Assembly (NCBI RefSeq): GCF_001420695.1
Contig: NZ_LJJB01000010.1
Coordinates: 920,131 to 984,130 of the forward strand
Origin: Brevibacillus choshinensis
GTDB taxonomy: Bacteria > Bacillota > Bacilli > Brevibacillales > Brevibacillaceae
DNA: 64,000 nt
Direction of reading: 5' to 3'
The translations under genes were made by a program, and so were the position numbers. Shown one piece after another: positions 16,870-25,699 of this stretch (positions are counted from its first letter, which is position 1; each line of letters begins with the position of its first letter). The notes beneath the pieces are model-generated. The model did no database searches. It was not told the DNA's origin and was given only the letters and a program-made list of their open reading frames with translations.

Positions 16870-17848
16870 GACCTGTCCTCCCCTCCATGGATGCATGGAG
16901 CCAGCATCGGCTGAAATGCCCCAACTCGATTTCTTCCAAGGAAGGTGACTGGTCGCGACAAATAGCCATAGCGTGCTCACAACGAGGGGCAAAGCTGCAT
17001 CCGTTTCGCAAGCTGCCTTGTGCAGGTACACTGCCTTTGATGGAATAAAGCCGCTTCTCTTCCGAATCAAGTGTCGGCATGGACTTCATCAGACCTTGTG
17101 TGTACGGGTGACGTGGATGGGTGAAAAGGGTAATGACGTCACTCTCCTCCACCACTTTTCCGCCGTACATGACCACGACCCGATCGCACATCTCCGCTAC
17201 AACGCCCAAGTCGTGTGTAATGAGTAGAATCGCTGTTCCCTTCGTGGCTTTCAGCTCTCTCATGAGGTCCAGGATTTGCGCCTGAATGGTCACGTCTAGA
17301 GCCGTCGTTGGTTCATCGGCAATCAAGAGCTTTGGATCACAAGCCATCGCCATGGCGATCATTACCCGCTGCCGCATACCCCCGGACAAGCGATGCGGAT
17401 ATTCGTCGACGATTTGTTCCGCTCTCGGAATTCCTACCAGCTTGAGCATTTCCACGGCCCGCGCTCTAGATTGCGCTTTGCTGTAGTTCCTGTGGATACG
17501 GACGGCTTCCCCTATCTGATCTCCTATGGTGAAAACAGGATTCAGAGAGGTCATCGGTTCTTGAAAAATCATCGCCATCTGGTTTCCCCGAATCTCTCTC
17601 ATTTGCTCTTCTGACAACGCTAGGATGTCTTTCCCGTCAAACGTGATCGAGCCGTCTACCACCTTGCCGGGCGTCAGTCGCATCGCTGTTAAAGAGGTTA
17701 CACTTTTACCGGAGCCGGACTCTCCCACGATCCCTAACGTCTCTCCTTCGCGAATGCTGATGTCCACGCCATCAACTGCCGCCACTACCCCTTCGTCCGT
17801 ATAAAAGTACGTCTTCAGCCCTTTAATCTCGAGCAGTTTGCGCTCCAA
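16850..17848 (-). CDS. Oligopeptide-type ABC transporter ATPase (OppD-like)
   Basis: 332 aa, starting with TTG (17848) after AAAGGGGGAT. Walker A GESGSGKSVTSL, Q-loop FQEPMTSLNP, signature LSGGMRQRVMIAMAM, Walker B LLIADEPTTALD and the Opp C-terminal GSVPAQGSLRNGCSFAPRCEHAM are present. It is the first of two ATPase subunits and lies 16 nt downstream of the OppC-like permease. Confidence 0.93.
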   Translation of the reverse strand: MERKLLEIKGLKTYFYTDEGVVAAVDGVDISIREGETLGIVGESGSGKSVTSLTAMRLTPGKVVDGSITFDGKDILALSEEQMREIRGNQMAMIFQEPMTSLNPVFTIGDQIGEAVRIHRNYSKAQSRARAVEMLKLVGIPRAEQIVDEYPHRLSGGMRQRVMIAMAMACDPKLLIADEPTTALDVTIQAQILDLMRELKATKGTAILLITHDLGVVAEMCDRVVVMYGGKVVEESDVITLFTHPRHPYTQGLMKSMPTLDSEEKRLYSIKGSVPAQGSLRNGCSFAPRCEHAMAICRDQSPSLEEIELGHFSRCWLHASMEGRTGHESAVN

Positions 17849-17864
17849 TGCTTATCCCCCTTTC

Positions 17865-18767
17865 TCACAGCTTCATCTTCGGATCCAGTGCGTCCCGCAA
17901 ACCGTCTCCCAGCATATTAAAAGCGAGCACCATAAACATAATCGCTAATCCCGGTATCGTGCTCACATGTGGAGCAGTTCGCAAATACTCTCTGCCTGTA
18001 CTCAGCATCGCTCCCCATTCCGGTGTCGGCGGTTGCGCTCCCATCCCGAGAAAGCTCAGCCCCGAAGCGGTGAGAATGGCCGTCGCAATACGCATGGTAG
18101 ACAAGACGATGATAGGTGCTACGCTGTTTGGAAGCACATGCTTGAAGATCACCCGGGCATGGCTTGCGCCCATTGACTTGGCCGCCTCGATAAACTCTTT
18201 GTTCTTTACCGAGATGACAGCACTTCGGGAAATCCGAGCAAAGGTCGGCACCGAGAAAATCCCAATCGCGATCATGACGTTCACCATTCCCGGCCCTAAT
18301 ACGCTAACAATAGCCAACGCCAACAGGAAGCTAGGAAATGCCATAAAAATATCCATAATCCGCATGATGAACATGTCCGTCCGACCGCCAAAATAGCCAG
18401 AGATCGTTCCCAGCCCTACGCCAACGACTACCGAAATTAAGACACCGACAATCCCGATCATCAACGAGATTTGCGAGCCATAAATAATCCGCGACAAAAT
18501 ATCTCGTCCGTATTCATCCGTCCCAAAAGGATGGTCGGCAGAAGGGGACTGCAGGATCACGTTCATGTCTTGCTCGATCGGGTCGTAAGGGGCAATCGCT
18601 TGTGCAAAAACGGCAATGCTGACAAAGACGACGACCATCCAGAAACCTACCAGAGCGCGCTTGTTTTTTCGAAATCTGCGCATCATAGATGCCCAAGGCG
18701 AACGCCGTTGGTAGGACATCTCTGCCGGTTGGGAGCCTACCTGTACGCTAACTTCCGTATCGCTCAT
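17865..18767 (-). CDS. ABC transporter permease (OppC-like)
   Basis: 300 aa. It has an N-terminal cytoplasmic tail with a membrane segment at about 41-62, then the FGTDEYGRDILSRIIYGSQISL block and the permease EAA loop EAAKSMGASHARVIFKHVLPN. It ends DGLRDALDPKMKL, as usual for DppC/OppC. It pairs with the OppB-like gene 15 nt upstream to form the membrane channel. Confidence 0.93.
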   Translation of the reverse strand: MSDTEVSVQVGSQPAEMSYQRRSPWASMMRRFRKNKRALVGFWMVVVFVSIAVFAQAIAPYDPIEQDMNVILQSPSADHPFGTDEYGRDILSRIIYGSQISLMIGIVGVLISVVVGVGLGTISGYFGGRTDMFIMRIMDIFMAFPSFLLALAIVSVLGPGMVNVMIAIGIFSVPTFARISRSAVISVKNKEFIEAAKSMGASHARVIFKHVLPNSVAPIIVLSTMRIATAILTASGLSFLGMGAQPPTPEWGAMLSTGREYLRTAPHVSTIPGLAIMFMVLAFNMLGDGLRDALDPKMKL

Positions 18768-18782
18768 CGCTTTCGCCCCCTT

Positions 18783-19703
18783 CTAATCGTATCGAATTCG
18801 AGGATCAACCGCGCCGTAGCATAAGTCGACTACGAGATTCACAATGACGAAAATCGCAGCAACAAACAGAATGCTCCCCTGAATAGCCGGATAGTCCCGA
18901 AACTGAATCGATTGGATGATATAGCGCCCGATTCCGTTCATGGAAAATACCGTCTCTGTCAGAACAGCCCCACCCAGCAGATGTCCGAATTCCAGACCCA
19001 CAATGGTGATGATGGGAATCAAGGCATTTTTTAACGTGTGCTTATAGATGACCAGCTTTTCCCTGACGCCTTTGGCACGCGCCGTTCGAATAAAGTCCTG
19101 ATGAATCACCTCCAGAATGCTGGAGCGGGTCAAACGCGCTAATACGGCGGAGGAAGACAATCCCAGCGCGAGCGCAGGAAGGATGTAATGCTTGAGCTGC
19201 GTGCTTCCGCCCGAGGGCAGCCATTGCAGGTAATAGGAAAACACCAGAATCAGCATGATCCCTGACCAGAATACCGGCATCGATATTCCGAACAGGGAAA
19301 CCATCATCGTCGCGTTGTCCCTCATGCTGTTTGGCCTGATCGCAGACATGATTCCTGCGAAAAGGCCAACGAGGACCATGACGACGACTGAGAGCATCGT
19401 CAGCATGATGGTGCTCGGAAACCGGGACAAGATTTCTTCTGCCACAGGTCTGTCGGAACGCAGCGATTTGCCTAAATCCCCCTGGAGCATCCCCATGACA
19501 TAGCTTCCATACTGTTCATACAAGGGGCGGTCGAGCCCCAAGCGTTCCTTTACGATCTGGATCTCTTCCGCCGTAGCATCCACTCCTGCAATTAAATTGG
19601 CTGGATCCCCGGGTACCGAATGAATGATGATAAAGCAGAGGATCGATACACCGATCAAGGTTGGAATCATTTGCAGCAGACGTTTTGCGATATATCCCAG
19701 CAA
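18783..19703 (-). CDS. ABC transporter permease (OppB-like)
   Basis: 306 aa. The start IAKRLLQMIPTLIGVSILCFIIIHSVPGDPA and the EAA loop RTARAKGVREKLVIYKHTLKNALIPIIT are typical of DppB/OppB subunits. It starts with TTG at 19703 after AAAAGGAGG. It follows the nitrilase-family gene in the operon. Confidence 0.93.
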   Translation of the reverse strand: MLGYIAKRLLQMIPTLIGVSILCFIIIHSVPGDPANLIAGVDATAEEIQIVKERLGLDRPLYEQYGSYVMGMLQGDLGKSLRSDRPVAEEILSRFPSTIMLTMLSVVVMVLVGLFAGIMSAIRPNSMRDNATMMVSLFGISMPVFWSGIMLILVFSYYLQWLPSGGSTQLKHYILPALALGLSSSAVLARLTRSSILEVIHQDFIRTARAKGVREKLVIYKHTLKNALIPIITIVGLEFGHLLGGAVLTETVFSMNGIGRYIIQSIQFRDYPAIQGSILFVAAIFVIVNLVVDLCYGAVDPRIRYD

Positions 19704-19754
19704 CTCGACGCCTCCTTTTCTCTCGATTCGGCCTAGTTATATTGAAATGGTTGG

Positions 19755-20564
19755 TCAGACGTACAACTCTGGCTGCCGGTGCAAATGAGAGGGTAGCTTG
19801 GAACGCACTTCCTGCACGCGTTCCAGATCGATTCGACAAGGGATGAGCCCTTCCGTCTCCACCCCGCGCGCCAGGACTACCCCCATCGGATCCACGACGA
19901 GACTCTGCCCGATATAATGGTCGTTTACCTGGTTGCACGCGATGACATAAGTCGTATTTTCCAATGCCCGTACCGTCACCAGACTCTCCCAATGCCTTTC
20001 CTTCACAGGTCCCTTCACCCAACCGGAGGGAACGATCAGGACGTCTGCACCGTGTAATGCCTGATAGCGGGAAATTTCCGGAAAGCGCAATTCGTAGCAA
20101 ACGAGCAGTCCGATTTTACCAAAAGGCGTATCGACCGGCTGGAACAAGGAATCGCCCGGCTTGATCGAGGACGATTCCTTTGCTCCGAAAGCATCGTACA
20201 AATGCGTTTTCCGGTACGTGCTCACGACCTGACCTTTAGAATCTGCCAGGACGACAGAGTTGTACACCCTGTCATCCTCCGGGTCTTCCGCCTTTTCTCT
20301 CATGCCAAAAATGATCCACACGCTGTACTTGTGCGCGAGCTCGCACATCCCGCTCACGAACGGGCCGTCGATCGCCTCCGCATCGTTCAGCTTCACCTCG
20401 CGTGGCGTACCGACGATAAAATAACTCATATACGCCTCGGGGAAGACCACCAAATCCGCCCCATACACTTCAGTCGCCTCCTGCAGCGCCTTTTCCGCTT
20501 TCTGCAGATTTACGTTCTTGTCATCCGTCGCCCCCAGCTGGGCCATCACGATTTGAAAGGACAT
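19755..20564 (-). CDS. Nitrilase-superfamily carbon-nitrogen hydrolase
   Basis: 269 aa. The Glu-Lys-Cys triad of the superfamily is visible at E43 (VVFPEAY), K119 (TYRKTHLYD) and C156 (LLVCYELRFPE). The form is of an amidase or N-carbamoyl-amino-acid amidohydrolase. Its place between the binding protein and the permeases of an import operon suggests it hydrolyses the imported amide or a product of it. The exact substrate cannot be read. Confidence 0.92.
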   Translation of the reverse strand: MSFQIVMAQLGATDDKNVNLQKAEKALQEATEVYGADLVVFPEAYMSYFIVGTPREVKLNDAEAIDGPFVSGMCELAHKYSVWIIFGMREKAEDPEDDRVYNSVVLADSKGQVVSTYRKTHLYDAFGAKESSSIKPGDSLFQPVDTPFGKIGLLVCYELRFPEISRYQALHGADVLIVPSGWVKGPVKERHWESLVTVRALENTTYVIACNQVNDHYIGQSLVVDPMGVVLARGVETEGLIPCRIDLERVQEVRSKLPSHLHRQPELYV

Positions 20565-20581
20565 GAACCTTCACTCTCCTC

Positions 20582-22129
20582 TTATTTTTTCACTACTTTT
20601 CGCAAGTCCCAGATATACGTCGGTTGAACCTCGACACCCTCTATGTTTTTCCGCATGCCGACATACCCCACATCCTCGTGAAGCGAGATCCACGGCGCCT
20701 CTTCCTTGATCAGCTTGAGTGCTTCGGCGTACGATTTTTGACGTTCATCCGGCTTGGTCTGAGCAGCCCCAGTCTTGATCCACTCGTCAACCTTTGGATT
20801 CGCATAGTGGGAGTAGTTCGTTGCACTCGTAGACAAGAGGCCATCACTAAGGACGGAATCAGCATCCCCAGTAGAGGCAGAAGCACCTCGGACGAACAAT
20901 TCATAGGTGGATGGATCTTTCAACGTTTCCAAATACGATCCCAATTCGAGAATCTTCAACTCCACATCCAGGCCTATTTTTTGCAAATTGTTCTGTACAA
21001 ACTCGGCAGCCGGACGGTCTTGAATCACATTCGCAGCCAAGATCAAACGAATTTTGGTTCCTTCTTTGACTCCCGCTTCCTTCAACAATTGCTTTGCTTT
21101 GTCTGCGTCATACGCATAGGCTCCCACATCACTGTAGCCAAACGTTTGTGCAGCCACGGATGCCGTTGCCAGCTTGACCCGACCTTCGTAAAGCTTGTTT
21201 ACCAATGTCTCCCGATCAATCGCGTAGTTTAATGCCTGTCGTACCTTCACCTGGTCAAAGGGAGCGACCGTGGTGTTGATCCCAACGTACAGCACTCGAT
21301 TCGTCGGCCTGGAAACGACCTGCACTTCGTCGTTTGATTTCAGTCGCTCGAATTCCGAAGCTGGGACTTTTTCGATCACGTCTGCTTCACCCGTTTCCAG
21401 CATAATGACACGTGCCGCATTTTCAGGTACCGGTTTGAAAGTGACAGATTTGACCCCTGGCTTCCCACCCCAATACTGCGGGTTTGCCTCCAGCACCACC
21501 TGGTTTCCAGGTGTCCATTCCTTGAACTTGAACGGTCCTGTTCCTACCGGATTTTTCGCGATTCCTTGCTCGTTTTCTTTGATCGACTTGGGACTGAGGA
21601 TCCCGCTCGCCGTGACTGCTAAGTTATTTAAAAAGGGTCCTTGTGGGGTGTTCAGCTGAAAGACTACCTCTGAGTCGCCATTTGTGGTGATCTTGTCGAT
21701 GAATTGGCCCACCAGCACACGTCTGCTCAGCTTTTTCCCCTTGTCAGCCACCCGCTCGAAATTCGTTTTCACCGCTTCGGCATTAAAAGGCGTCCCGTCC
21801 TGGAAGGTAACTCCCTGTCTGAGCTTGAAGGTCCAGGTTTTCCCGTCCTCGGAAACCGTCCAGCTCTCGGCCAAGCGTGGAACGATCTCCATTTTGTCAT
21901 TGAAGGCAACCAGCGTATCCAATACTTGATAGTTAATCAGGCTGGAAATCGTGTCTGTCGCAATATGCGGGTCCAAGCTTACCGGATCTCCCGTCAATCC
22001 TACGATCAAATCCTTCGCTTCCACTTCCGCTCCCGGAGAGGAAGTCTCGCTTGTACCACAAGCTGATACAAGTAGAGAGAAAGCCAATACGATAGGACCT
22101 GCCCATTTCCCAATCCGCTTTCGTTTCAT
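20582..22129 (-). CDS. Extracellular solute-binding lipoprotein, family 5
   Basis: 515 aa. A lipoprotein signal ends in LVSAC (Cys24). Family-5 signatures include GDPVSLDPHIATD, LAESWTVSEDGKTWTFKLRQGVTFQDGTPFNAEAV and NPVGTGPFKFKEW. Such proteins capture peptides, opines, glutathione, nickel complexes and similar solutes for Opp/Dpp-type transporters. It lies 17 nt upstream of the nitrilase-family gene in the sigma-54 operon. Confidence 0.94.
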   Translation of the reverse strand: MKRKRIGKWAGPIVLAFSLLVSACGTSETSSPGAEVEAKDLIVGLTGDPVSLDPHIATDTISSLINYQVLDTLVAFNDKMEIVPRLAESWTVSEDGKTWTFKLRQGVTFQDGTPFNAEAVKTNFERVADKGKKLSRRVLVGQFIDKITTNGDSEVVFQLNTPQGPFLNNLAVTASGILSPKSIKENEQGIAKNPVGTGPFKFKEWTPGNQVVLEANPQYWGGKPGVKSVTFKPVPENAARVIMLETGEADVIEKVPASEFERLKSNDEVQVVSRPTNRVLYVGINTTVAPFDQVKVRQALNYAIDRETLVNKLYEGRVKLATASVAAQTFGYSDVGAYAYDADKAKQLLKEAGVKEGTKIRLILAANVIQDRPAAEFVQNNLQKIGLDVELKILELGSYLETLKDPSTYELFVRGASASTGDADSVLSDGLLSTSATNYSHYANPKVDEWIKTGAAQTKPDERQKSYAEALKLIKEEAPWISLHEDVGYVGMRKNIEGVEVQPTYIWDLRKVVKK

Positions 22130-22162
22130 CTCATGATTTCCCCCTTTTATCTTGGAATGTTC

Positions 22163-22798
22163 TCAAGTCCGCGTCACACGGGATTCAAAAAGCCTGTCGT
22201 ACCCACGCTCTGTACGCATCTGCAATTCCTTCTGCTGTTTTTCCAAGGCTCTCTCCCCGAACTCTTTTGCCTGATCAGGACTTACTACAAATACACCGTC
22301 ATCATCGGCTACGATCAAATCTCCCGGATGGATTGCCACTCCACAAATGCTCACAGTCGTATTGACCTCTCCCTCGATTCCCAGCGTACGGGTCGTGAGC
22401 GCACTCACCCCTAGAGAAAAGACAGGGAAGCCTAATTCCATAATTGGGCGAACATCCGTCACGCACCCGGAAATGATGACGCCCGCAACTTTTTTCGTTA
22501 CAGCCGCATACGTCAAAAACTCCCCCCAGCATGCGCGCTTCTCGTCACCCGACATATCGATAACGAGAACATCCCCCGGCTCTACCAGGTCCAAAGCATG
22601 ACGAATCGCCGTCGCATCGATATGCGGGATCCGTACCGTCACGGCATTGCCCACCAGACGAATGGGTCGAAACAACGGCGTAAGTCCATTCAGAAAACCA
22701 AAATCCGTGAAATGTCCAATGGTCGATGGACTGACTGTCTCGTAAAGATCGAGAATCTCTTGCGTTACTCCTTGTACTCTTGGCTTAACAGTAAACAA
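22163..22798 (-). CDS. RraA/HMG-CHA-aldolase-family protein
   Basis: 211 aa from TTG 22798, which follows AAAGGGGGAG by 6 nt. The longer frame to 22831 would begin upstream of the predicted sigma-54 transcription start and is excluded. GDVLVIDMSGDEKRACWGEFLTYAA..GVIISGCVTDV and IHPGDLIVADDDGVFVV are the RraA-like (4-hydroxy-4-methyl-2-oxoglutarate aldolase/oxaloacetate decarboxylase) family blocks. First gene of the operon; likely works on a keto-acid product. Confidence 0.9.
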   Translation of the reverse strand: MFTVKPRVQGVTQEILDLYETVSPSTIGHFTDFGFLNGLTPLFRPIRLVGNAVTVRIPHIDATAIRHALDLVEPGDVLVIDMSGDEKRACWGEFLTYAAVTKKVAGVIISGCVTDVRPIMELGFPVFSLGVSALTTRTLGIEGEVNTTVSICGVAIHPGDLIVADDDGVFVVSPDQAKEFGERALEKQQKELQMRTERGYDRLFESRVTRT

Positions 22799-22834
22799 GA
22801 TAAGCTCCCCCTTTCGTTTTGCTAGAATCAAGAA

Positions 22835-22851
22835 TGCAAAAGTTGTGCCAA
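22835..22851 (-). promoter_or_regulatory. Sigma-54 promoter of the amide-uptake operon
   Basis: On the minus strand TTGGCAC-N5-TTGCA, with GG (22849-22848) and GC (22837-22836) separated by exactly 10 nt, fits the -24/-12 consensus. Transcription should start near 22,824, just ahead of the RraA-like gene's ribosome site. The divergent gene encodes a sigma-54 activator, which strongly supports the call. Confidence 0.92.
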
Positions 22852-22914
22852 CAGTTTAAATATTCACAAAATATGATTTGCAATCTATTATGGACAGGTG
22901 ATCCGTTCCATATT

Positions 22915-22942
22915 TGATACAAACGTACTAAAATAGGTATCA
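22915..22942. promoter_or_regulatory. Candidate enhancer (UAS) for the sigma-54 activator
   Basis: TGATAC (22915-22920) and GTATCA (22937-22942) are inverted half sites spaced by 16 nt, roughly 90-120 bp upstream of the sigma-54 start. That is the usual distance for an activator binding site. Inferred only. Confidence 0.45.
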
Positions 22943-22986
22943 TCAGACATTTGCAAATGCCACTTCTCCTACCAGGAGGGAACAGC

Positions 22987-24933
22987 ATGACAACCAAGAT
23001 CGCAATCGTGGGACAGGGTGATTTTATTAACCTAGCCAAGCGCGTCACCGCCAAGCTCGCCCACAAACTGAATGTTCATTTGCAGTTGTTAGAAATCAAT
23101 TTGGCCGATTCTCCTGGATTGGTGCCTTCCATCCTCTCGCTGATCGAAAAGATCGACACCGACATCATCATCACCGGCCGTTTTATCGAAGGACTGCTCG
23201 TAGGCAAGACCAGTATCCCGATCATTCACCTGCATCTGACGCCTTCGGATATACTGGCTGCCGTCAATCAGGCCATTCCTTACTCGCGCCGAATCGCGAT
23301 CGCGATGGCGGAGCTGGCAGATTTGAGATACGACTTTTCTACCTTGCAGGATCTTTTGAATATCAAGCTGGAATACATCAACTACAACACCCCACCAGAA
23401 CTACAGCTCAAAATAAGGGAATTTTCCGAAAAAGATGGCTCCGTGATTGGAACGGGACTAGCGGTCCGATATGCGAAGCAATACGGAATGCAAGGAACGC
23501 TTATCTATACCGAGAACAGCATTGTCGAGTCAATCGAGCGCGCTTTGGAAATCATTCATTTTAAAAGAGAAGAAGAAAAACGCAATCAGGCCTTTATGGC
23601 CATCATCAATTCTGTGCGCGACGGTATCATCGCGACGAGCAGCCACGACGAGATTACCATCGTCAACGATGCGGCCCGCCTGCTCCTCCAACTTCCTGCT
23701 GAAAATCTCGTAGGTAAAGACCTATCCAACGCTCTCTCCCATCTCTCTTTGCAGGAGCTCGCTCATGAGGACAGCTTCCAGGACAAGATCATCAAATGCA
23801 AGCAATCCCGGCTGAATACAACCAAAACCGGAATCTATCAAAAGAATGTCAAAATCGGCAACGTCCTCACCTTTCAGGACATGACTCACATCCAGAATAT
23901 CGAACAAAAGTACCGGCTGGAGAATGAAGCGAAGGGGCAGGTAGCCAGAGCTCATTTTGAAGATATCATCAGCACCAACGCAACCATGATCCAAACCGTG
24001 GAACGCGCCAAACGGTTCTCGTTGACCGACTCCACAATCCTGATCATTGGAGAAACCGGAACAGGAAAAGAGCTTTTGGCCCAGAGCATCCACAATCACA
24101 GCGACCGAAAATCGCAGCCCTTTGTCGCTATCAATTGTGCAGCCTTGCCGGAAACTCTCCTCGAGAGCCAGCTCTTTGGATATGAGGACGGAGCGTTTAC
24201 AGGCGCCTCCAAAAACGGGAAAAAGGGACTTTTTGAAATCGCCCACAACGGTACGGTCTTTCTGGATGAGATCAATTCCATTTCTCTTCATTTTCAGGCG
24301 CGGTTATTGCGGGTTCTCCAGGAAAAAGAAGTCGTCCGTGTCGGGGGAAACAAGGTCATTCCCATTAATATCCGAGTCGTCGCGGCCACCAATGAGGACT
24401 TGCTGCCCTTGGTGAAAACCAGCAAATTCCGAGCTGATCTCTACTACAGGCTAAACGTTTTGAAGCTGAATATTCCTCCCCTGCGCGATCGGCTGGAGGA
24501 TATTCCGCTTTTGACTATGCAATTTTTACTGCATCAAAACAAGGAGCTCTATCATTACATCAAACCGTGCATCGAGAAATTGTGCGCGGAGCTACAGAAG
24601 TATACATATCCCGGAAACATCCGCGAGCTCTACAATATTTTGGAGCGCTTTTCTATCCTGTGCGAGCCGGAGAAGGTGCAGAATTTCGAGACCTGTAAAG
24701 AGATCATCTGGGAATGCATGGAGGACCGATCTAATGATTTTGGAGGCAACGACCAGAAGCTGGAGTTTGACCTGCACGAAAGCTATCGTGAGAGCTTGAT
24801 CGCGGCAGAACGCGTGATCATGACCAAGTACATCGATAAATATTATGGGGATAAGACCATGCTCGCCTCCAAGCTCGGAATGGGGCGAACGACCTTCTAC
24901 AGGAAGCTGAAGGAATTGGGGATTTCATACTGA
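22987..24933 (+). CDS. Sigma-54-dependent activator with PrpR_N sensor domain
   Basis: 648 aa from ATG 22987 (AGGAGGG, 6-nt spacing). Residues 1-190 are a PrpR_N-like ligand-sensing domain (VGQGDFINLAKRVTAKL.., IITGRFIEGLLVGKTSIPIIHLHLTPSDIL). A PAS-like region follows (about 210-320), then the AAA+ domain with Walker A GETGTGKE (about 355) and the sigma-54 contact loop GAFTGA (about 403-408), and a Fis-type HTH at the C-terminus (ASKLGMGRTTFYRKLKEL). It is divergent from the sigma-54 operon and surely activates it. Confidence 0.95.
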   Translation: MTTKIAIVGQGDFINLAKRVTAKLAHKLNVHLQLLEINLADSPGLVPSILSLIEKIDTDIIITGRFIEGLLVGKTSIPIIHLHLTPSDILAAVNQAIPYSRRIAIAMAELADLRYDFSTLQDLLNIKLEYINYNTPPELQLKIREFSEKDGSVIGTGLAVRYAKQYGMQGTLIYTENSIVESIERALEIIHFKREEEKRNQAFMAIINSVRDGIIATSSHDEITIVNDAARLLLQLPAENLVGKDLSNALSHLSLQELAHEDSFQDKIIKCKQSRLNTTKTGIYQKNVKIGNVLTFQDMTHIQNIEQKYRLENEAKGQVARAHFEDIISTNATMIQTVERAKRFSLTDSTILIIGETGTGKELLAQSIHNHSDRKSQPFVAINCAALPETLLESQLFGYEDGAFTGASKNGKKGLFEIAHNGTVFLDEINSISLHFQARLLRVLQEKEVVRVGGNKVIPINIRVVAATNEDLLPLVKTSKFRADLYYRLNVLKLNIPPLRDRLEDIPLLTMQFLLHQNKELYHYIKPCIEKLCAELQKYTYPGNIRELYNILERFSILCEPEKVQNFETCKEIIWECMEDRSNDFGGNDQKLEFDLHESYRESLIAAERVIMTKYIDKYYGDKTMLASKLGMGRTTFYRKLKELGISY

Positions 24934-24950
24934 GTGATTGATAGGAGCAA

Positions 24951-24995
24951 GAAAAAAGCCAATCGCATCCATTTTGGAAGGATTGGCTTCTTTTC
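24951..24995 (+). terminator. Terminator after the sigma-54 activator gene
   Basis: GCCAATC (24958-24964) and GATTGGC (24981-24987), extended inward by TCC/GGA, followed by TTCTTTTC. It belongs to the same sequence family as the terminators at 15,071 and 25,641. Confidence 0.85.
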
Positions 24996-25047
24996 TACGT
25001 GTAAGAAAAGACAGGCCTTTTAAGACCTGTCAGTCTATCGAGAAAGT

Positions 25048-25090
25048 TGCTGTTGTGGGGAGAAGCCTGCTTCCATTCTTCGCTCCAGGC
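25048..25090 (+). repeat. Diverged fragment of the composite palindromic element
   Basis: The first 40 bases (GCTGTTGTGGGGAGAAGC..GCTCC) match the 5' end of the copy at 54,388 at 31 of 40 positions, including the invariant block GTGGGGAGAAGC. The remainder of the element is absent. It lies in a 766-bp AT-rich gap (24,934-25,699) that otherwise holds only a small doubtful ORF and two terminators. Confidence 0.5.
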
Positions 25091-25268
25091 TAGCCTTTCT
25101 AATACCTTTTCGGGACACTCTCAGGTTGCCAAAAAATAAGGTAACCTACTCTTTAGAATACCTTTCACGATTTATGCTAGCTTCGATATTTATGTCCAAA
25201 AAAATTATATATAAAAGGAAAATATTAGACCTAAAAGTCTTACTTATCCACCTTTCGATGAGTTTGCC

Positions 25269-25547
25269 TTATGAATTTTTACAACTATTCTTACTTGAAT
25301 AATTATAATTATTTATAAATAAAAGGAAACACAATTGACACTGGGCAGATACGAAACAAAAATAACTGATAATTAATGGTAATACGATTACATGTAGCCA
25401 CGTATTGCTCGCACGGATTATTAAATCTCTAGGCTCAGACGGCGTATTAATAACCATAGATACATATACAACTAGCATTATGATACCAATTGAATAAGCT
25501 ACTTTTGGTATTAGTTTCAATTGACTACCATCTCCCCTCGTGTTCAT
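25269..25547 (-). CDS. Possible small membrane protein
   Basis: Up to 92 aa with two hydrophobic segments (YSIGIIMLVVYVSMVI and LHVIVLPLIISYFCFVSA). A GGGGAG sequence lies inside the longest frame, so a TTG at 25520 may be the true start, giving about 83 aa. The region is markedly more AT-rich than its neighbours and I recognise no family. It could be foreign DNA or a chance ORF. Confidence 0.35.
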   Translation of the reverse strand: MNTRGDGSQLKLIPKVAYSIGIIMLVVYVSMVINTPSEPRDLIIRASNTWLHVIVLPLIISYFCFVSAQCQLCFLLFINNYNYSSKNSCKNS

Positions 25548-25635
25548 ACGTTAACGTTAAAATATCTTAATAGGTCTGGTATCTTATTTAATGCTTACTG
25601 GATTCTTTGAGTTCTTATTTTAATTGGTTTTTCCT

Positions 25636-25680
25636 CATGAAAAAAGCCAACCACTTCCGCTTTGGAAGGATTGGCTTTTT
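25636..25680. terminator. Terminator after the SDR gene
   Basis: AAAAAGCCAA and TTGGCTTTTT with inner CTTCC/GGAAG pairs form a bidirectional hairpin. Its sequence, with the upstream TTTTTCCTCATG, nearly duplicates the terminator at 15,071. Confidence 0.9.
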
Positions 25681-25699
25681 CATTTAGAGATCAATTGTA

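Noticed and set aside
22799-22831. Longer N-terminus for the RraA-like protein
   Set aside because: It would begin at or before the predicted sigma-54 transcription start, and the ribosome site AAAGGGGGAG lies inside it.
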